A stretch of DNA of 64,000 nt from Cribrihabitans_A pelagius (lineage in GTDB: Bacteria > Pseudomonadota > Alphaproteobacteria > Rhodobacterales > Rhodobacteraceae): positions 143,385-207,384 of the forward strand of contig NZ_JBMERR010000005.1 in the NCBI RefSeq assembly GCF_048820915.1, in the 5' to 3' direction. Shown here piece by piece: positions 37,866 through 46,369 of the stretch (position 1 is its first letter; the number at the start of each line of letters is the position of its first letter). The translations under genes were made by a program, and so were the position numbers. The notes beneath the pieces are model-generated. The model was not told the origin of the DNA. It worked only from the letters and a program-made list of their open reading frames with translations, and searched no databases.

Positions 37866-38872
37866 ACCGCTTTCCCTTTGAAAAGGCCCGTGGGCTTGAA
37901 CAGGAGGACAACGACAAGCAGCGCGAAGGAAACCGCGAACTTGTAGTCGGTGCTCAAGAGCTGCACCAATCCGTCCGGCGCCAGGCTTTCAGGCAGCGTG
38001 TAGGTCAGCACTTTTTTCCAGGCGTAGGTGATCAGCACTTCCGAGAAGGCGATGATGAAACCGCCCGCGATCGCGCCCAGCGGGCTGCCCAGCCCGCCGA
38101 CGATGGCAGAGGCGAAGATCGGCAGCAGAAGCTGGAAATAGGTGAAGGGTTTGAACGACTTGTCGAGCCCGTAAAGCACGCCCGCAATGGTCGCCAGTGC
38201 CGCGACGATCATCCAGGTGTACATCACCACGCGTTCGGGGTTGATGCCGGACAATAGCGCCAGATCCTCGTTATCCGAGTAGGCGCGCATCGACTTGCCG
38301 GTGCGGGTCTTGTTCAGGAACCAGAACAGAAGTGCCACCACGATCACCGCGGTGACCACGGTGATGGCCTGGGTAGACTTGATCGCCAGCCCCTCGTCGA
38401 GCCCGGTCATCTGCTTGAAAGTGCGGGCGTTGATCAGGAAGCGCGCGCCATCGGCAAAGCGCTGATCGTCGGGGCCGATGATGAAGCGGACGATGCCGTT
38501 CATCATGAACATCACCCCCAGAGAAACCATCACGAAGATCACCGGCTTTGCCTTCTGCGCGCGGTAGAAGCGGTAGACGGTGCGGTCGGTGAACAGCGCG
38601 ATGGCAATGGTGGCGAGGATGCCGAAGGGCAGGGCGAGCAGGGCGGTCGGCAGCGGGCCGAGGCTGATCCCCATCGACTGGAACATCCAGGTGAACAGGA
38701 TCGTCACCATGGCGCCGAAGGCCATGGTGTCGCCATGGGCAAAGTTGGAAAACCGCAGGATCCCGTAAACCAGGGTCACGCCAAGCGCGCCAAGCGCCAG
38801 CTGGCTGCCATAGGCCAGCCCGGGAACCAGCACGAAATTGGTAAGCGCCACAAGGGCGTTGAGAAGGTCCAT
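37862..38872 (-). CDS. livH: Branched-chain amino acid type ABC transporter permease
   Basis: This 336-residue permease has eight to nine membrane segments, the LivH N-terminal motif GVTLVYGILRFSNFAHGDTMAF split across its first helix pair, and the loop MRAYSDNEDLALLSGINPERV. I chose ATG at 38872 rather than GTG at 38875 because the usual protein begins MDLLNALVAL and the livF stop ends three bases earlier. It pairs with LivM to form the channel. Confidence 0.92.
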   Translation of the reverse strand: MDLLNALVALTNFVLVPGLAYGSQLALGALGVTLVYGILRFSNFAHGDTMAFGAMVTILFTWMFQSMGISLGPLPTALLALPFGILATIAIALFTDRTVYRFYRAQKAKPVIFVMVSLGVMFMMNGIVRFIIGPDDQRFADGARFLINARTFKQMTGLDEGLAIKSTQAITVVTAVIVVALLFWFLNKTRTGKSMRAYSDNEDLALLSGINPERVVMYTWMIVAALATIAGVLYGLDKSFKPFTYFQLLLPIFASAIVGGLGSPLGAIAGGFIIAFSEVLITYAWKKVLTYTLPESLAPDGLVQLLSTDYKFAVSFALLVVVLLFKPTGLFKGKAV

Positions 38873-38875
38873 CAC

Positions 38876-39706
38876 TCAGCCCCCCAGGAAAGATTTGCGC
38901 ACTTCGGGATCGGCCAGAAGCTCCTGCCCGGTGCCGGTATAGGCGTTGCGGCCCTGCACGAGAACATAGCCTTTGTCCGCGATTTCAAGCGCTTGCTTTG
39001 CGTTCTGCTCCACCATCAGGATCGGCAGCCCGGTGCGGGCGACCTCGATGATGCGGTCGAACAGCTCGTCCATCACGATGGGGGACACGCCCGCGGTGGG
39101 CTCGTCCAGCATCAGCACCTTGGGCTTGGTCATCAGCGCGCGGCCCACGGCCACCTGCTGGCGCTGGCCGCCGGACAGCTCGCCCGCGGGCTGGTTGCGC
39201 TTCTCGCGCAGGATCGGGAAGAGGTCATAGACCTGCTCCATCGTGTCCGAAAAATCATCGGTGCGGATGAAGGCGCCCATCTCCAGGTTCTCCTCCACCG
39301 TCATCGAGGTGAAGATGTTGCTGGTCTGCGGCACAAAGCCCATGCCCTTGACCACGCGGTCCTGCGGGGAGAGCTGGGTGATGTCCTCGCCATCGAGCCG
39401 CACGGAACCCGCGCGCACGTCGAGCATGCCGAACACCGCCTTCATCGCGGTCGACTTGCCGGCACCGTTGGGGCCGACGATCACCGCGATCTCTCCCTTG
39501 TCGACGGCGATGGTGCAGTCGTGCAGGATGTCAGGACCCTTGCCATAGCCGCCGGTCATCGCGTCGCCGATCAGGAAGGGGCCGCCGTCCACCTTGTGCG
39601 TGGGGCCGCTTTTCATGTGCGCGGGCTGCATCGTGCCGGCACCTTGCGGGTTGGTGATCGTGGCGTCCTTGTTGCCATGATCGTCCTGGTAGGGGTTGCC
39701 GCTCAT
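38876..39706 (-). CDS. livF: Branched-chain amino acid type ABC transporter ATPase
   Basis: This 276-residue ATPase has Walker A VGPNGAGKST, signature ELSGGQRQQVAVGRA and Walker B VLMLDEPTAGVSP. It carries an N-terminal extension of about 40 residues compared with typical LivF (about 235), rich in polar residues (MSGNPYQDDHGNKDATI). The ATG at 39706 is supported by a GGAGG sequence and by its ATGA overlap with livG, so the extension is probably real. Confidence 0.92.
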   Translation of the reverse strand: MSGNPYQDDHGNKDATITNPQGAGTMQPAHMKSGPTHKVDGGPFLIGDAMTGGYGKGPDILHDCTIAVDKGEIAVIVGPNGAGKSTAMKAVFGMLDVRAGSVRLDGEDITQLSPQDRVVKGMGFVPQTSNIFTSMTVEENLEMGAFIRTDDFSDTMEQVYDLFPILREKRNQPAGELSGGQRQQVAVGRALMTKPKVLMLDEPTAGVSPIVMDELFDRIIEVARTGLPILMVEQNAKQALEIADKGYVLVQGRNAYTGTGQELLADPEVRKSFLGG

Positions 39707-40491
39707 GTGCCCGCCTCCAGTTTATCTTTGTTTTTCAGACCGGTTCCGAGGTAGGCTTCAATCACCTGCTCGTTTGCCTTGATCTCGTCCAGCGTGCCTT
39801 CGGCCAGCTTTTTGCCCTCGGCCATGCAGATCACCGGATCGCAGAGGCGGTCGATGAATTCCATGTCGTGCTCGATCACCACGAAGGTGTAGCCGCGTTC
39901 CTGGTTGAGGCGCTTGATGGCATCCGCGATGGTGTAGAGCAGGGTGCGGTTCACGCCGGCGCCGACCTCGTCAAGGAAGACGATCTTGGCATCCACCATC
40001 ATGGTGCGGCCAAGCTCCAGGAGCTTCTTCTGCCCGCCGGAGATCTGCCCCGCCTTGAGGTCCGCGATGTGGCTGATGGTGAGAAACTCCAGCACCTCGT
40101 CGGCCTTGGCGCGCAGCGCGCGCTCCTCGTCGGCGATGCGCTTGCGGCCGAACCAGGTGTTCCACAGCGTCTCGCCCGATTGCGCGCCCGGAACCATCAT
40201 CAGGTTCTCGCGGCAGGTCATCGAGGAGAACTCATGCGCGATCTGGAAGGTGCGCAAGAGACCCTTGTGGAACAGCGTGTGCGGCGGCAGGCCGGTGATG
40301 TCCTCGCCATCCATAGTGACGCGCCCGGAGGTCGGTTCCAGAACGCCTGCGATCACGTTGAAAAGTGTGGTTTTTCCGGCACCGTTTGGCCCGATCAAAC
40401 CGGTTATGGAGCCCTTTGCGATTTCAAGCGAGGCGCCATCCACCGCATGGAACCCGCCGAAGTGCTTGTGCAAGTCCTCGACGACGATCAT
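39703..40491 (-). CDS. livG: Branched-chain amino acid type ABC transporter ATPase
   Basis: This 262-residue ATPase starts MIVVEDLHKHFGGFHAVDG, with Walker A GPNGAGKTT, signature QISGGQKKLLELGRTM and Walker B KIVFLDEVGAGVN. It has the longer LivG-type C-terminus (GTLDEIKANEQVIEAYLG). It is paired with LivF on the cytoplasmic face. In LivG the Walker B Pro of the usual DEP is Val (LDEVGAG), a small oddity. It is separated from the binding-protein gene by 96 bp containing a hairpin. Confidence 0.92.
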   Translation of the reverse strand: MIVVEDLHKHFGGFHAVDGASLEIAKGSITGLIGPNGAGKTTLFNVIAGVLEPTSGRVTMDGEDITGLPPHTLFHKGLLRTFQIAHEFSSMTCRENLMMVPGAQSGETLWNTWFGRKRIADEERALRAKADEVLEFLTISHIADLKAGQISGGQKKLLELGRTMMVDAKIVFLDEVGAGVNRTLLYTIADAIKRLNQERGYTFVVIEHDMEFIDRLCDPVICMAEGKKLAEGTLDEIKANEQVIEAYLGTGLKNKDKLEAGT

Positions 40492-40537
40492 GTCATGTAA
40501 TCCCCTAGCTGCTTTTTGCAGCCCCTTTAATTTGGAA

Positions 40538-40560
40538 CAGCCCGGGCAAAACCCGGGCTG
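40538..40560 (-). terminator. Hairpin between binding-protein gene and livG
   Basis: A perfect 9-bp stem (CAGCCCGGG with CCCGGGCTG) and a 5-nt loop lie 28 bp after the binding-protein stop. No proper U-tract follows, so it is likely a partial terminator or 3' stabiliser that lets the binding protein be made in excess. Confidence 0.55.
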
Positions 40561-40587
40561 ATCGCTGATAGCTGATGCGCGGTTGGA

Positions 40588-41781
40588 TCAGCGGAACTTG
40601 ACGGTCTCGTTCTTGCCGTCCTTGACCTCGATCTCGCGGTAGGAGCCAGCGCTCTCGCCCGGCTCGATCAGCTCGACGCCGGTGGCGCCCTGGTAGTCGA
40701 TCTCACCGCCGTTCGCGAGGATCTCCAGTGCCTTGCCCAGCTCACCCGGGTTGATCTTCTCACCCGGCGCGTTGGCGACATCCATCACCTTGCCGGCATA
40801 GTCGGCCGGCTTCATCGAGCCCGCCGCCTGCATCGCCAGCATCAAGAGCGCCGCGGCGTCGTAGCTTTCGCCGGTGAAGGAGGTGGTGCCGTCATAGCCC
40901 GCTTCCTTGGCCATCTCGGCAAAGATCGCCGCACCTTCGCTGTCGGAGCCTGCGATCTGGCCGAAAGAGCCGTCGAGATCGGGGCCGACGTTCTTGGGCA
41001 GCGAGTCGCCGATCATGCCGTTGGGCAGGCCGAAGGTGTCGAACGCGCCGCTGTCGAGCGCCGAGCGGATGATGCCCAGTCCGCCCTGGTCCAGATAGCC
41101 CGCAACCACCAGCACGTCGCCGCCGGCCGAGGCCAGCGAGGCCACTTCGGCCGAGTAGTCGCCCTTGCCGTCTTCATGCGCGGCGACAATGGTCACTTCG
41201 CCGCCCTTGGCTTCGAACGACTTGGAGATCGAGTCCGACAGGCCCTTGCCGAAGTCGTTGTTGGTGTAAGTGATGGCGATCGACTCGACACCGCGGTCGG
41301 TGAGGATGTCGGCCATGATCTCACCTTCGCGCGCGTCCGACGGCGCGGTGCGGAAGAACAAGCCGTTGTCTTCCATCGCGCTCAGACCCGGCGAGGTGGC
41401 GGAAGGCGAAATCATCACCATGCCGTTGGCCAGGGCGACGTTCTGCAGCACCGCGCCGGTGACGCCGGAGCAGTCGCTGCCCATGATGCCGCTGACGCCT
41501 TCGGCGATCAGCTTTTCGGCATTTGCAACCGCAAGGCCATTGTCGATGCAGCCGGTGTCGGCGCGGATCGGGGTCACCGTGGCGCTGTCGAGCAGCTTGC
41601 CGGACTTGGTGACTTCCTCCATCGCCAGCTCTGCCGAGGCGGCCATGTTCGGGCTGAGCGATTCAATCGGGCCGGTGTAGCCGAGCAGCACCCCGATTTT
41701 CACTTCTTTGGCGTGGCCGCCGGCAAAAGCGGTGCCCGCGGTCAGCGCGGCAGCCGCGGTGGCCATCAGCAGTTTTTTCAT
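40588..41781 (-). CDS. Periplasmic amino acid-binding protein of the liv-type transporter
   Basis: This 397-residue protein starts MKKLLMATAAAALTAGTAF, a signal peptide cut near AGGHAKEV. The mature part is a type I periplasmic binding protein (IGVLLGYTGPIESLSPNMAASAELA and GVSGIMGSDCSGVTGAVLQ). It captures the substrate for LivHMGF. The ATG at 41781 starts the signal peptide; an in-frame extension upstream has none. It is the promoter-proximal gene of the operon and is divergent from the sugar dehydrogenase gene. Confidence 0.92.
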   Translation of the reverse strand: MKKLLMATAAAALTAGTAFAGGHAKEVKIGVLLGYTGPIESLSPNMAASAELAMEEVTKSGKLLDSATVTPIRADTGCIDNGLAVANAEKLIAEGVSGIMGSDCSGVTGAVLQNVALANGMVMISPSATSPGLSAMEDNGLFFRTAPSDAREGEIMADILTDRGVESIAITYTNNDFGKGLSDSISKSFEAKGGEVTIVAAHEDGKGDYSAEVASLASAGGDVLVVAGYLDQGGLGIIRSALDSGAFDTFGLPNGMIGDSLPKNVGPDLDGSFGQIAGSDSEGAAIFAEMAKEAGYDGTTSFTGESYDAAALLMLAMQAAGSMKPADYAGKVMDVANAPGEKINPGELGKALEILANGGEIDYQGATGVELIEPGESAGSYREIEVKDGKNETVKFR

Positions 41782-41976
41782 CTGTAAACTCCCATTGTTG
41801 GAACACACGAAAATGTTCCCTTCGGACCCTAGGCAAGGCGGTTACAAAAGAAAAGTTCTTATTGAACCCGCCTGGATACCCCCGGATCCCCTCCTCCTTG
41901 GCCGCGCGGTTCTTGAATGTTGTGGCGCGGCTCTGGCAGGCATTTATATGGAAAACAGCATAAGGGAAAGTCTTTC

Positions 41977-43077
41977 ATGGTACGGAAACTCCTCTTCCTG
42001 ACGGTCGCCCTGCTACTGCTTCTGATGCGCCCGGCCGCGGCCGAAACCCTGCCCGGCAGCACGGGCGAGCTGCGTCTCACCCGCATGGCGGGCGGGCTGG
42101 ATGTGCCCTGGGGCTTTGACTTCCTGCCCGACGGCGGCGTTCTCGTCACTGAGCGGCGCGGGCGGCTTTATTACCTCCGCAACGGGCAAAAACGCCGTGT
42201 CGAAGGCCTGCCGTCGGTGGCGGCACAAGGCCAGGGCGGTCTGCTGGACGTGATGGTGCCGCGCGACTTTGCCCGCTCGCGCGAAGTGTTCCTGACGCTC
42301 TCACGCCGCCAGGGCCACGGCGCGGGAACGGCAGTGGCGAAGGGGCGGCTTGACCGCAGCATGAGCCGGCTTCAAGACGTCAGGATCATCTTCGAGGCCG
42401 CGCCGGGCGCCCGCGGCGGGCGCCATTTCGGTTCCCGCATCACCGAGGCGCCGGACGGGCGGCTGTTTGTCTCCCTCGGCGAGCGCGGCGACCGGCCAAG
42501 CGCGCAGAACCTGCGGCTGCATCAGGGCTCCATCGTCCGGATCAACCGCGATGGGTCCATTCCTTCTGACAACCCCTTCATTGGCAAGGCAAACGCCCAG
42601 CCCGAGATCTGGTCCTACGGTCACCGCAACCCGCAAGGCATGGGGTTGGACCTTGAGGGCCGCCTCTGGGTCTCGGAACACGGCGCGCGCGGCGGCGACG
42701 AGGTGAACTTGGTCCGCAGGGGCGCCAACTACGGCTGGCCGGTGATCTCCTACGGGCGCCACTACTCCGGCGCCAAGATTGGCGAGGGCACCGCGAAACA
42801 GGGGATGCAGCAGCCGGAATGGTATTGGGACCCCTCCATCGCGCCCTCCGGGCTGATGGTCTATTCCGGCGCGCTCTGGCCCGCGTGGCGCGGCCATATC
42901 TTCGTGGGCTCGCTGAAGTTCAACTACATCTCGCGCCTGGCCGGTGCCCCGCTAAAGGAGCGCGAGCGGCTGCAAAGCCCCGAGACCGGCCGTGTTCGCG
43001 CGGTCAAGGAAGCGCCCGACGGCAGCATCTGGTTTGCCTCGGAAAGTGAAGGCGCGCTGTTCCGGATCTCGCGCTGA
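41977..43077 (+). CDS. PQQ-dependent sugar dehydrogenase family protein
   Basis: This 366-residue protein has a signal peptide (MVRKLLFLTVALLLLLM, cut near AAAETLPG), so it is periplasmic. The soluble glucose dehydrogenase-type six-bladed propeller shows LDVPWGFDFLPDGGVLVTER, GLLDVMVPRDF, YGHRNPQGMGLD and SEHGARGGDEVNLV. The His of YGHRNPQG and residues of EHGARGGDE bind PQQ and Ca2+ in relatives. Substrate is unknown; many members are Asd-like aldose dehydrogenases. The ATG at 41977 follows AAGGGAAAG. Confidence 0.88.
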   Translation: MVRKLLFLTVALLLLLMRPAAAETLPGSTGELRLTRMAGGLDVPWGFDFLPDGGVLVTERRGRLYYLRNGQKRRVEGLPSVAAQGQGGLLDVMVPRDFARSREVFLTLSRRQGHGAGTAVAKGRLDRSMSRLQDVRIIFEAAPGARGGRHFGSRITEAPDGRLFVSLGERGDRPSAQNLRLHQGSIVRINRDGSIPSDNPFIGKANAQPEIWSYGHRNPQGMGLDLEGRLWVSEHGARGGDEVNLVRRGANYGWPVISYGRHYSGAKIGEGTAKQGMQQPEWYWDPSIAPSGLMVYSGALWPAWRGHIFVGSLKFNYISRLAGAPLKERERLQSPETGRVRAVKEAPDGSIWFASESEGALFRISR

Positions 43078-43120
43078 CGCGGGGACCGGAACAACCCCGG
43101 CACTTGCAGGCGGCGCCGGC

Positions 43121-44125
43121 TCAGCCCTTGTGGGGTGCCGCCTTGCTGCCGCGCTCGCGGTAGGGCGTGGTGTCGTAATGCGCGCGGTAGCATTTGGAGA
43201 AATGCGACGGCGAGGCAAAACCGCAGGCGAGCGCCACGTTGATCACGCTCATGTCGGTCTGCATCAACAGGTTGCGCGCCTTCTGCAGCCGCAGCTCCAT
43301 GTAATACCGCTTGGGCGAGCGGTTCAGGTAGCGGCGGAACAGCCGCTCCAGCTGGCGGGTCGACATGCCGACATCCTGGGCCAGCACCGAGGGGCTGATC
43401 GGCTCTTCAATATTGGCTTCCATCATCTGGATAACCATGGACAATTTCGGATGCCGCACACCGATGCGGGTAGGGATCGACAGGCGCTGCACGTCCTGGT
43501 CGGTGCGGATCGAGGAATAGATCAGCTGATCCGCAACCGCATTGGCCAGCTCCTCGCCATGGTCGCTGGCAATCAGCTTCAGCATCAGGTCGATGGAGGA
43601 AGTGCCGCCCGCGGTCGACAGCCGGTTGCCGTCGATCACGAAGACCGATTTGGTCAGGTTCACCTCCTCGAATTCCTCGGCGAAACTGTCGGCGTTTTCC
43701 CAATGGATGGTGGCGCGCTTGCCGTCCAGCAGCCCGGCCTTCGCGAGCGTATAGGCGGCGGTGCACAGCCCGCCCACCATCAGCCCCTTGCGGGCCTCGC
43801 GGCGCAGCCAGGCGAGAAGCTTCTTGGTGGTGGCGTCCTGCACCGCGATGCCGGAGCAGAGCATAACCACGTCGTCGCGCTGCAATTCGCTGAGGTCGCC
43901 ATCCACCGAAAAAGTCGTGCCGGCCGAACAGGTTACCGTCTCGCCGCCTTCGCCGGCAAGGGTCCAGCTGTAGATATCCCGCCCAGCCATGCGGTTGGCA
44001 ATGCGCAAGCACTCCACGGCAGAGGCAAAGGATAGCATCGTGAACTTGTCGAGCAGCACAAAAACGAACCGTTTTGGCTGGCAGGCGGCAGTGCTGGTGG
44101 CGGCGGGCTTGCGTTGCGTCGGCAT
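43121..44125 (-). CDS. GlxA-type AraC regulator with DJ-1/PfpI-like domain
   Basis: This 334-residue regulator has an N-terminal class I amidotransferase/DJ-1-like sensor domain (residues 18-190: FVFVLLDKFTMLSFASAVE, MVGGLCTAAYTLAKAG) and a C-terminal AraC double helix-turn-helix (SPSVLAQDVGMSTRQLERLF, ALACGFASPSHFSKCYRAHY). This architecture includes GbdR and CdhR, which sense glycine betaine and carnitine. The ligand here is unknown. A link to glycine betaine from tmpAB, 16 kb away, is possible but speculative. Confidence 0.88.
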   Translation of the reverse strand: MPTQRKPAATSTAACQPKRFVFVLLDKFTMLSFASAVECLRIANRMAGRDIYSWTLAGEGGETVTCSAGTTFSVDGDLSELQRDDVVMLCSGIAVQDATTKKLLAWLRREARKGLMVGGLCTAAYTLAKAGLLDGKRATIHWENADSFAEEFEEVNLTKSVFVIDGNRLSTAGGTSSIDLMLKLIASDHGEELANAVADQLIYSSIRTDQDVQRLSIPTRIGVRHPKLSMVIQMMEANIEEPISPSVLAQDVGMSTRQLERLFRRYLNRSPKRYYMELRLQKARNLLMQTDMSVINVALACGFASPSHFSKCYRAHYDTTPYRERGSKAAPHKG

Positions 44126-44305
44126 GGCAGGCGTCCTTCAAGAAAGCAGTCTCGCCGCGGGAGTCATCCGCGGCCGTTCGGAAACCGTGCTCACAGCTTG
44201 GACGCAGGGTCAAGTAGGGCGGATTCTAAACTGGTCAGCCCGGCTGCGATTTTGTATAGAACACTCCAATTATTCCAGAAATATCCCTTAGGCGGAGACA
44301 AGGTC

Positions 44306-45676
44306 ATGAGCGAATGGCAGAAATCGGACTGGCGCAGCAAGCCGCGGGTGCAAATGCCGGACTATACCGATGCGGCGGCGCTGCAGACGGCCGAGGCTCA
44401 GCTGTCGAAATATCCGCCGCTGGTGTTTGCCGGCGAAGCCCGCAGGCTGAAAAACCACCTCGCCGCCGCCGGGCGCGGCGAGGCGTTCCTGCTGCAAGGC
44501 GGTGACTGCGCCGAAAGCTTCGACCAGTTCAGCGCCGACGGCATTCGCGACACCTTCAAGGTGATGCTGCAGATGGCGATGGTGCTCACTTATGGCGCCA
44601 AGGTGCCGGTGGTGAAGGTGGGGCGTATGGCGGGCCAGTTCGCCAAGCCGCGCAGCGCGCCCACGGAAACCGTGGGCGGCGTCGAGCTGCCGAGCTACCG
44701 CGGTGACATCATCAACGACCTCGCCTTCACCGATGACGCGCGCCGCCCCGATCCTGCGCGGATGCTGCAGGCCTATACCCAGGCCGCGGCCACGGTGAAC
44801 CTTTTGCGCGCCTTCTCCACCGGCGGCTATGCCGATGTGCATCAGGTGCATGCCTGGACCCTGGGCTTCACCGAAGGCGAGAAGGCCGAAAGCTACCGCG
44901 AGATGGCCAACCGCATCACCGACACGCTGGACTTCATGAAGGCGGCGGGCGTCAACTCCGACAACGCCCATACCCTTCAGTCGGTGGAGTTCTACACCAG
45001 CCACGAAGGCCTGCTGCTGGAATATGAAGAGGCGCTGACGCGGCTTGATTCCACCTCCGGCAAATGGCTGTCGGGTTCCGGCCACATGCTCTGGATCGGC
45101 GACCGCACCCGGCAGCCCGATGGCGCCCATGTCGAATTCTGCCGCGGGGTGCTGAACCCGATCGGCCTGAAATGCGGCCCCACCACCACTGCCGAGGACC
45201 TCAAGGTTCTGATGGCCAAGCTGAACCCCGAGAACGAGGAAGGCAAGCTGACCCTGATCGCGCGCTTCGGCGCCGGCAAGGCGGGCGAGCACCTGCCGCG
45301 GCTGGTCAAGGCGGTGAAGGAAGAAGGCGCCAAGGTCACTTGGGTCTGCGACCCGATGCACGGCAACACCATCAAGTCCTCCACCGGCTACAAGACCCGC
45401 CCCTTCGACTCGGTGCTGCGCGAGGTGCGCGACTTCTTCGCAGTGCACACTTCCGAGGGCACCACGCCCGGCGGCGTGCATTTCGAGATGACCGGCCAGG
45501 ACGTGACCGAATGCACCGGCGGCGTGCGCGCGGTGACCGAAGAGGACCTCTCGGACCGCTACCACACCGCCTGCGACCCGCGCCTCAACGCCAGCCAGTC
45601 GCTGGAGCTGGCCTTCCTGGTGGCCGAGGAGCTCTCCACCCTGCGCCAGACCCAGCAGCCGCGCCAGACCGGCTGA
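44306..45676 (+). CDS. 3-deoxy-7-phosphoheptulonate synthase, class II
   Basis: This 456-residue type II (plant/mycobacterial-type) DAHP synthase starts MSEWQKSDWRSKPRVQMPDY. Conserved parts include LLQGGDCAESFDQF with the metal Cys, GQFAKPRSAPTE, LKCGPTTTAEDL, CDPMHGNTIKSSTGYKTR and HFEMTGQDVTECTGG. It condenses PEP and erythrose-4-phosphate as the first step of the shikimate pathway. The ATG at 44306 follows GGCGGAGACAAGG. A single gene, it ends at a clear terminator. Confidence 0.96.
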   Translation: MSEWQKSDWRSKPRVQMPDYTDAAALQTAEAQLSKYPPLVFAGEARRLKNHLAAAGRGEAFLLQGGDCAESFDQFSADGIRDTFKVMLQMAMVLTYGAKVPVVKVGRMAGQFAKPRSAPTETVGGVELPSYRGDIINDLAFTDDARRPDPARMLQAYTQAAATVNLLRAFSTGGYADVHQVHAWTLGFTEGEKAESYREMANRITDTLDFMKAAGVNSDNAHTLQSVEFYTSHEGLLLEYEEALTRLDSTSGKWLSGSGHMLWIGDRTRQPDGAHVEFCRGVLNPIGLKCGPTTTAEDLKVLMAKLNPENEEGKLTLIARFGAGKAGEHLPRLVKAVKEEGAKVTWVCDPMHGNTIKSSTGYKTRPFDSVLREVRDFFAVHTSEGTTPGGVHFEMTGQDVTECTGGVRAVTEEDLSDRYHTACDPRLNASQSLELAFLVAEELSTLRQTQQPRQTG

Positions 45677-45708
45677 ACCGCGGCAAGGCAGCAGTTATTA
45701 TTATCCGG

Positions 45709-45748
45709 GGCCGCAGTTCTCCATGAGGGGGCTGCGGCCTTTTTCTTT
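45709..45748 (+). terminator. Intrinsic terminator of the DAHP synthase gene
   Basis: GGCCGCAG (45709-45716) pairs with CTGCGGCC (45732-45739) and is followed by TTTTTCTTT. It lies 32 bp after the stop codon. Confidence 0.85.
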
Positions 45749-45775
45749 GCAATGACGTGCAGGTGAAGGCGGTGG

Positions 45776-46297
45776 TCAGCCTGCGGAGCGAAGGGCCGCG
45801 GCCAGCTGTCTGGCGCCCTCGACCGCGGCCTCACGGCGCAGCGGCCAGCTCTGGGTCAGCCCTTCGAGGATCAGCATCACCTCGGTCTCGCGGCCCGGTA
45901 CCCCCGCGGCTGCGGCGGCCTTGGCGGCCACTTCCGCCTTGTGACGCTCCAGAAGCGCGCGCAAGTCAGCGTTTCCCGGCGCGGCGGCAACGGCGGCGTG
46001 GAACAGGCAGCCGTGCGCGGCCTCCACTGCCATCCAGTCCCCCACCCGTGCGATCAGAGCAGGCAGGGCCTCCCGCGGGTCCTGGGGCAGGCCGTCAAAG
46101 ACATGCGCCAGATACCGGTGGTGGCGGTTCTCCAGCGCGGCCCGAACCATGTCCGCCCTGGAGGGGGTGTATTTGTAAAGCGTCCGCAGGCTGACCCCGG
46201 CGGCATCGCGGAGATCTTCCACGCTTGGCTCCGCAAAGCCCCGCTGCGCAAAGGCGCGTTCAAGCCCGGCGGCGATTTTCTGTCTCGTGTCACTCAT
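45776..46297 (-). CDS. TetR-family repressor
   Basis: This 173-residue regulator has the TetR helix-turn-helix at its N-terminus (VEDLRDAAGVSLRTLYKYTPSRADMVRAAL) and a divergent helical ligand domain. It is transcribed away from an oxidoreductase gene, and the spacer between them holds two palindromes, the usual layout of a local repressor. It probably controls itself and the oxidoreductase; the ligand is unknown. Confidence 0.88.
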   Translation of the reverse strand: MSDTRQKIAAGLERAFAQRGFAEPSVEDLRDAAGVSLRTLYKYTPSRADMVRAALENRHHRYLAHVFDGLPQDPREALPALIARVGDWMAVEAAHGCLFHAAVAAAPGNADLRALLERHKAEVAAKAAAAAGVPGRETEVMLILEGLTQSWPLRREAAVEGARQLAAALRSAG

Positions 46298-46307
46298 GCT
46301 TGACCCT

Positions 46308-46351
46308 GTAGAATGATCCCTCTACCCACACAAGTAGAGGAATCATTCTAC
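46308..46351. promoter_or_regulatory. Double TetR operator
   Basis: Two 18-bp units, GTAGAATGATCCCTCTAC (46308-46325) and GTAGAGGAATCATTCTAC (46334-46351), are reverse complements apart from one base and are 8 bp apart. Each is itself a GTAGA-N8-TCTAC palindrome. They fill the space between the divergent TetR and oxidoreductase starts, so binding would block both promoters. Confidence 0.75.
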
Positions 46352-46369
46352 TTGGCGAAGGAGCCGATG

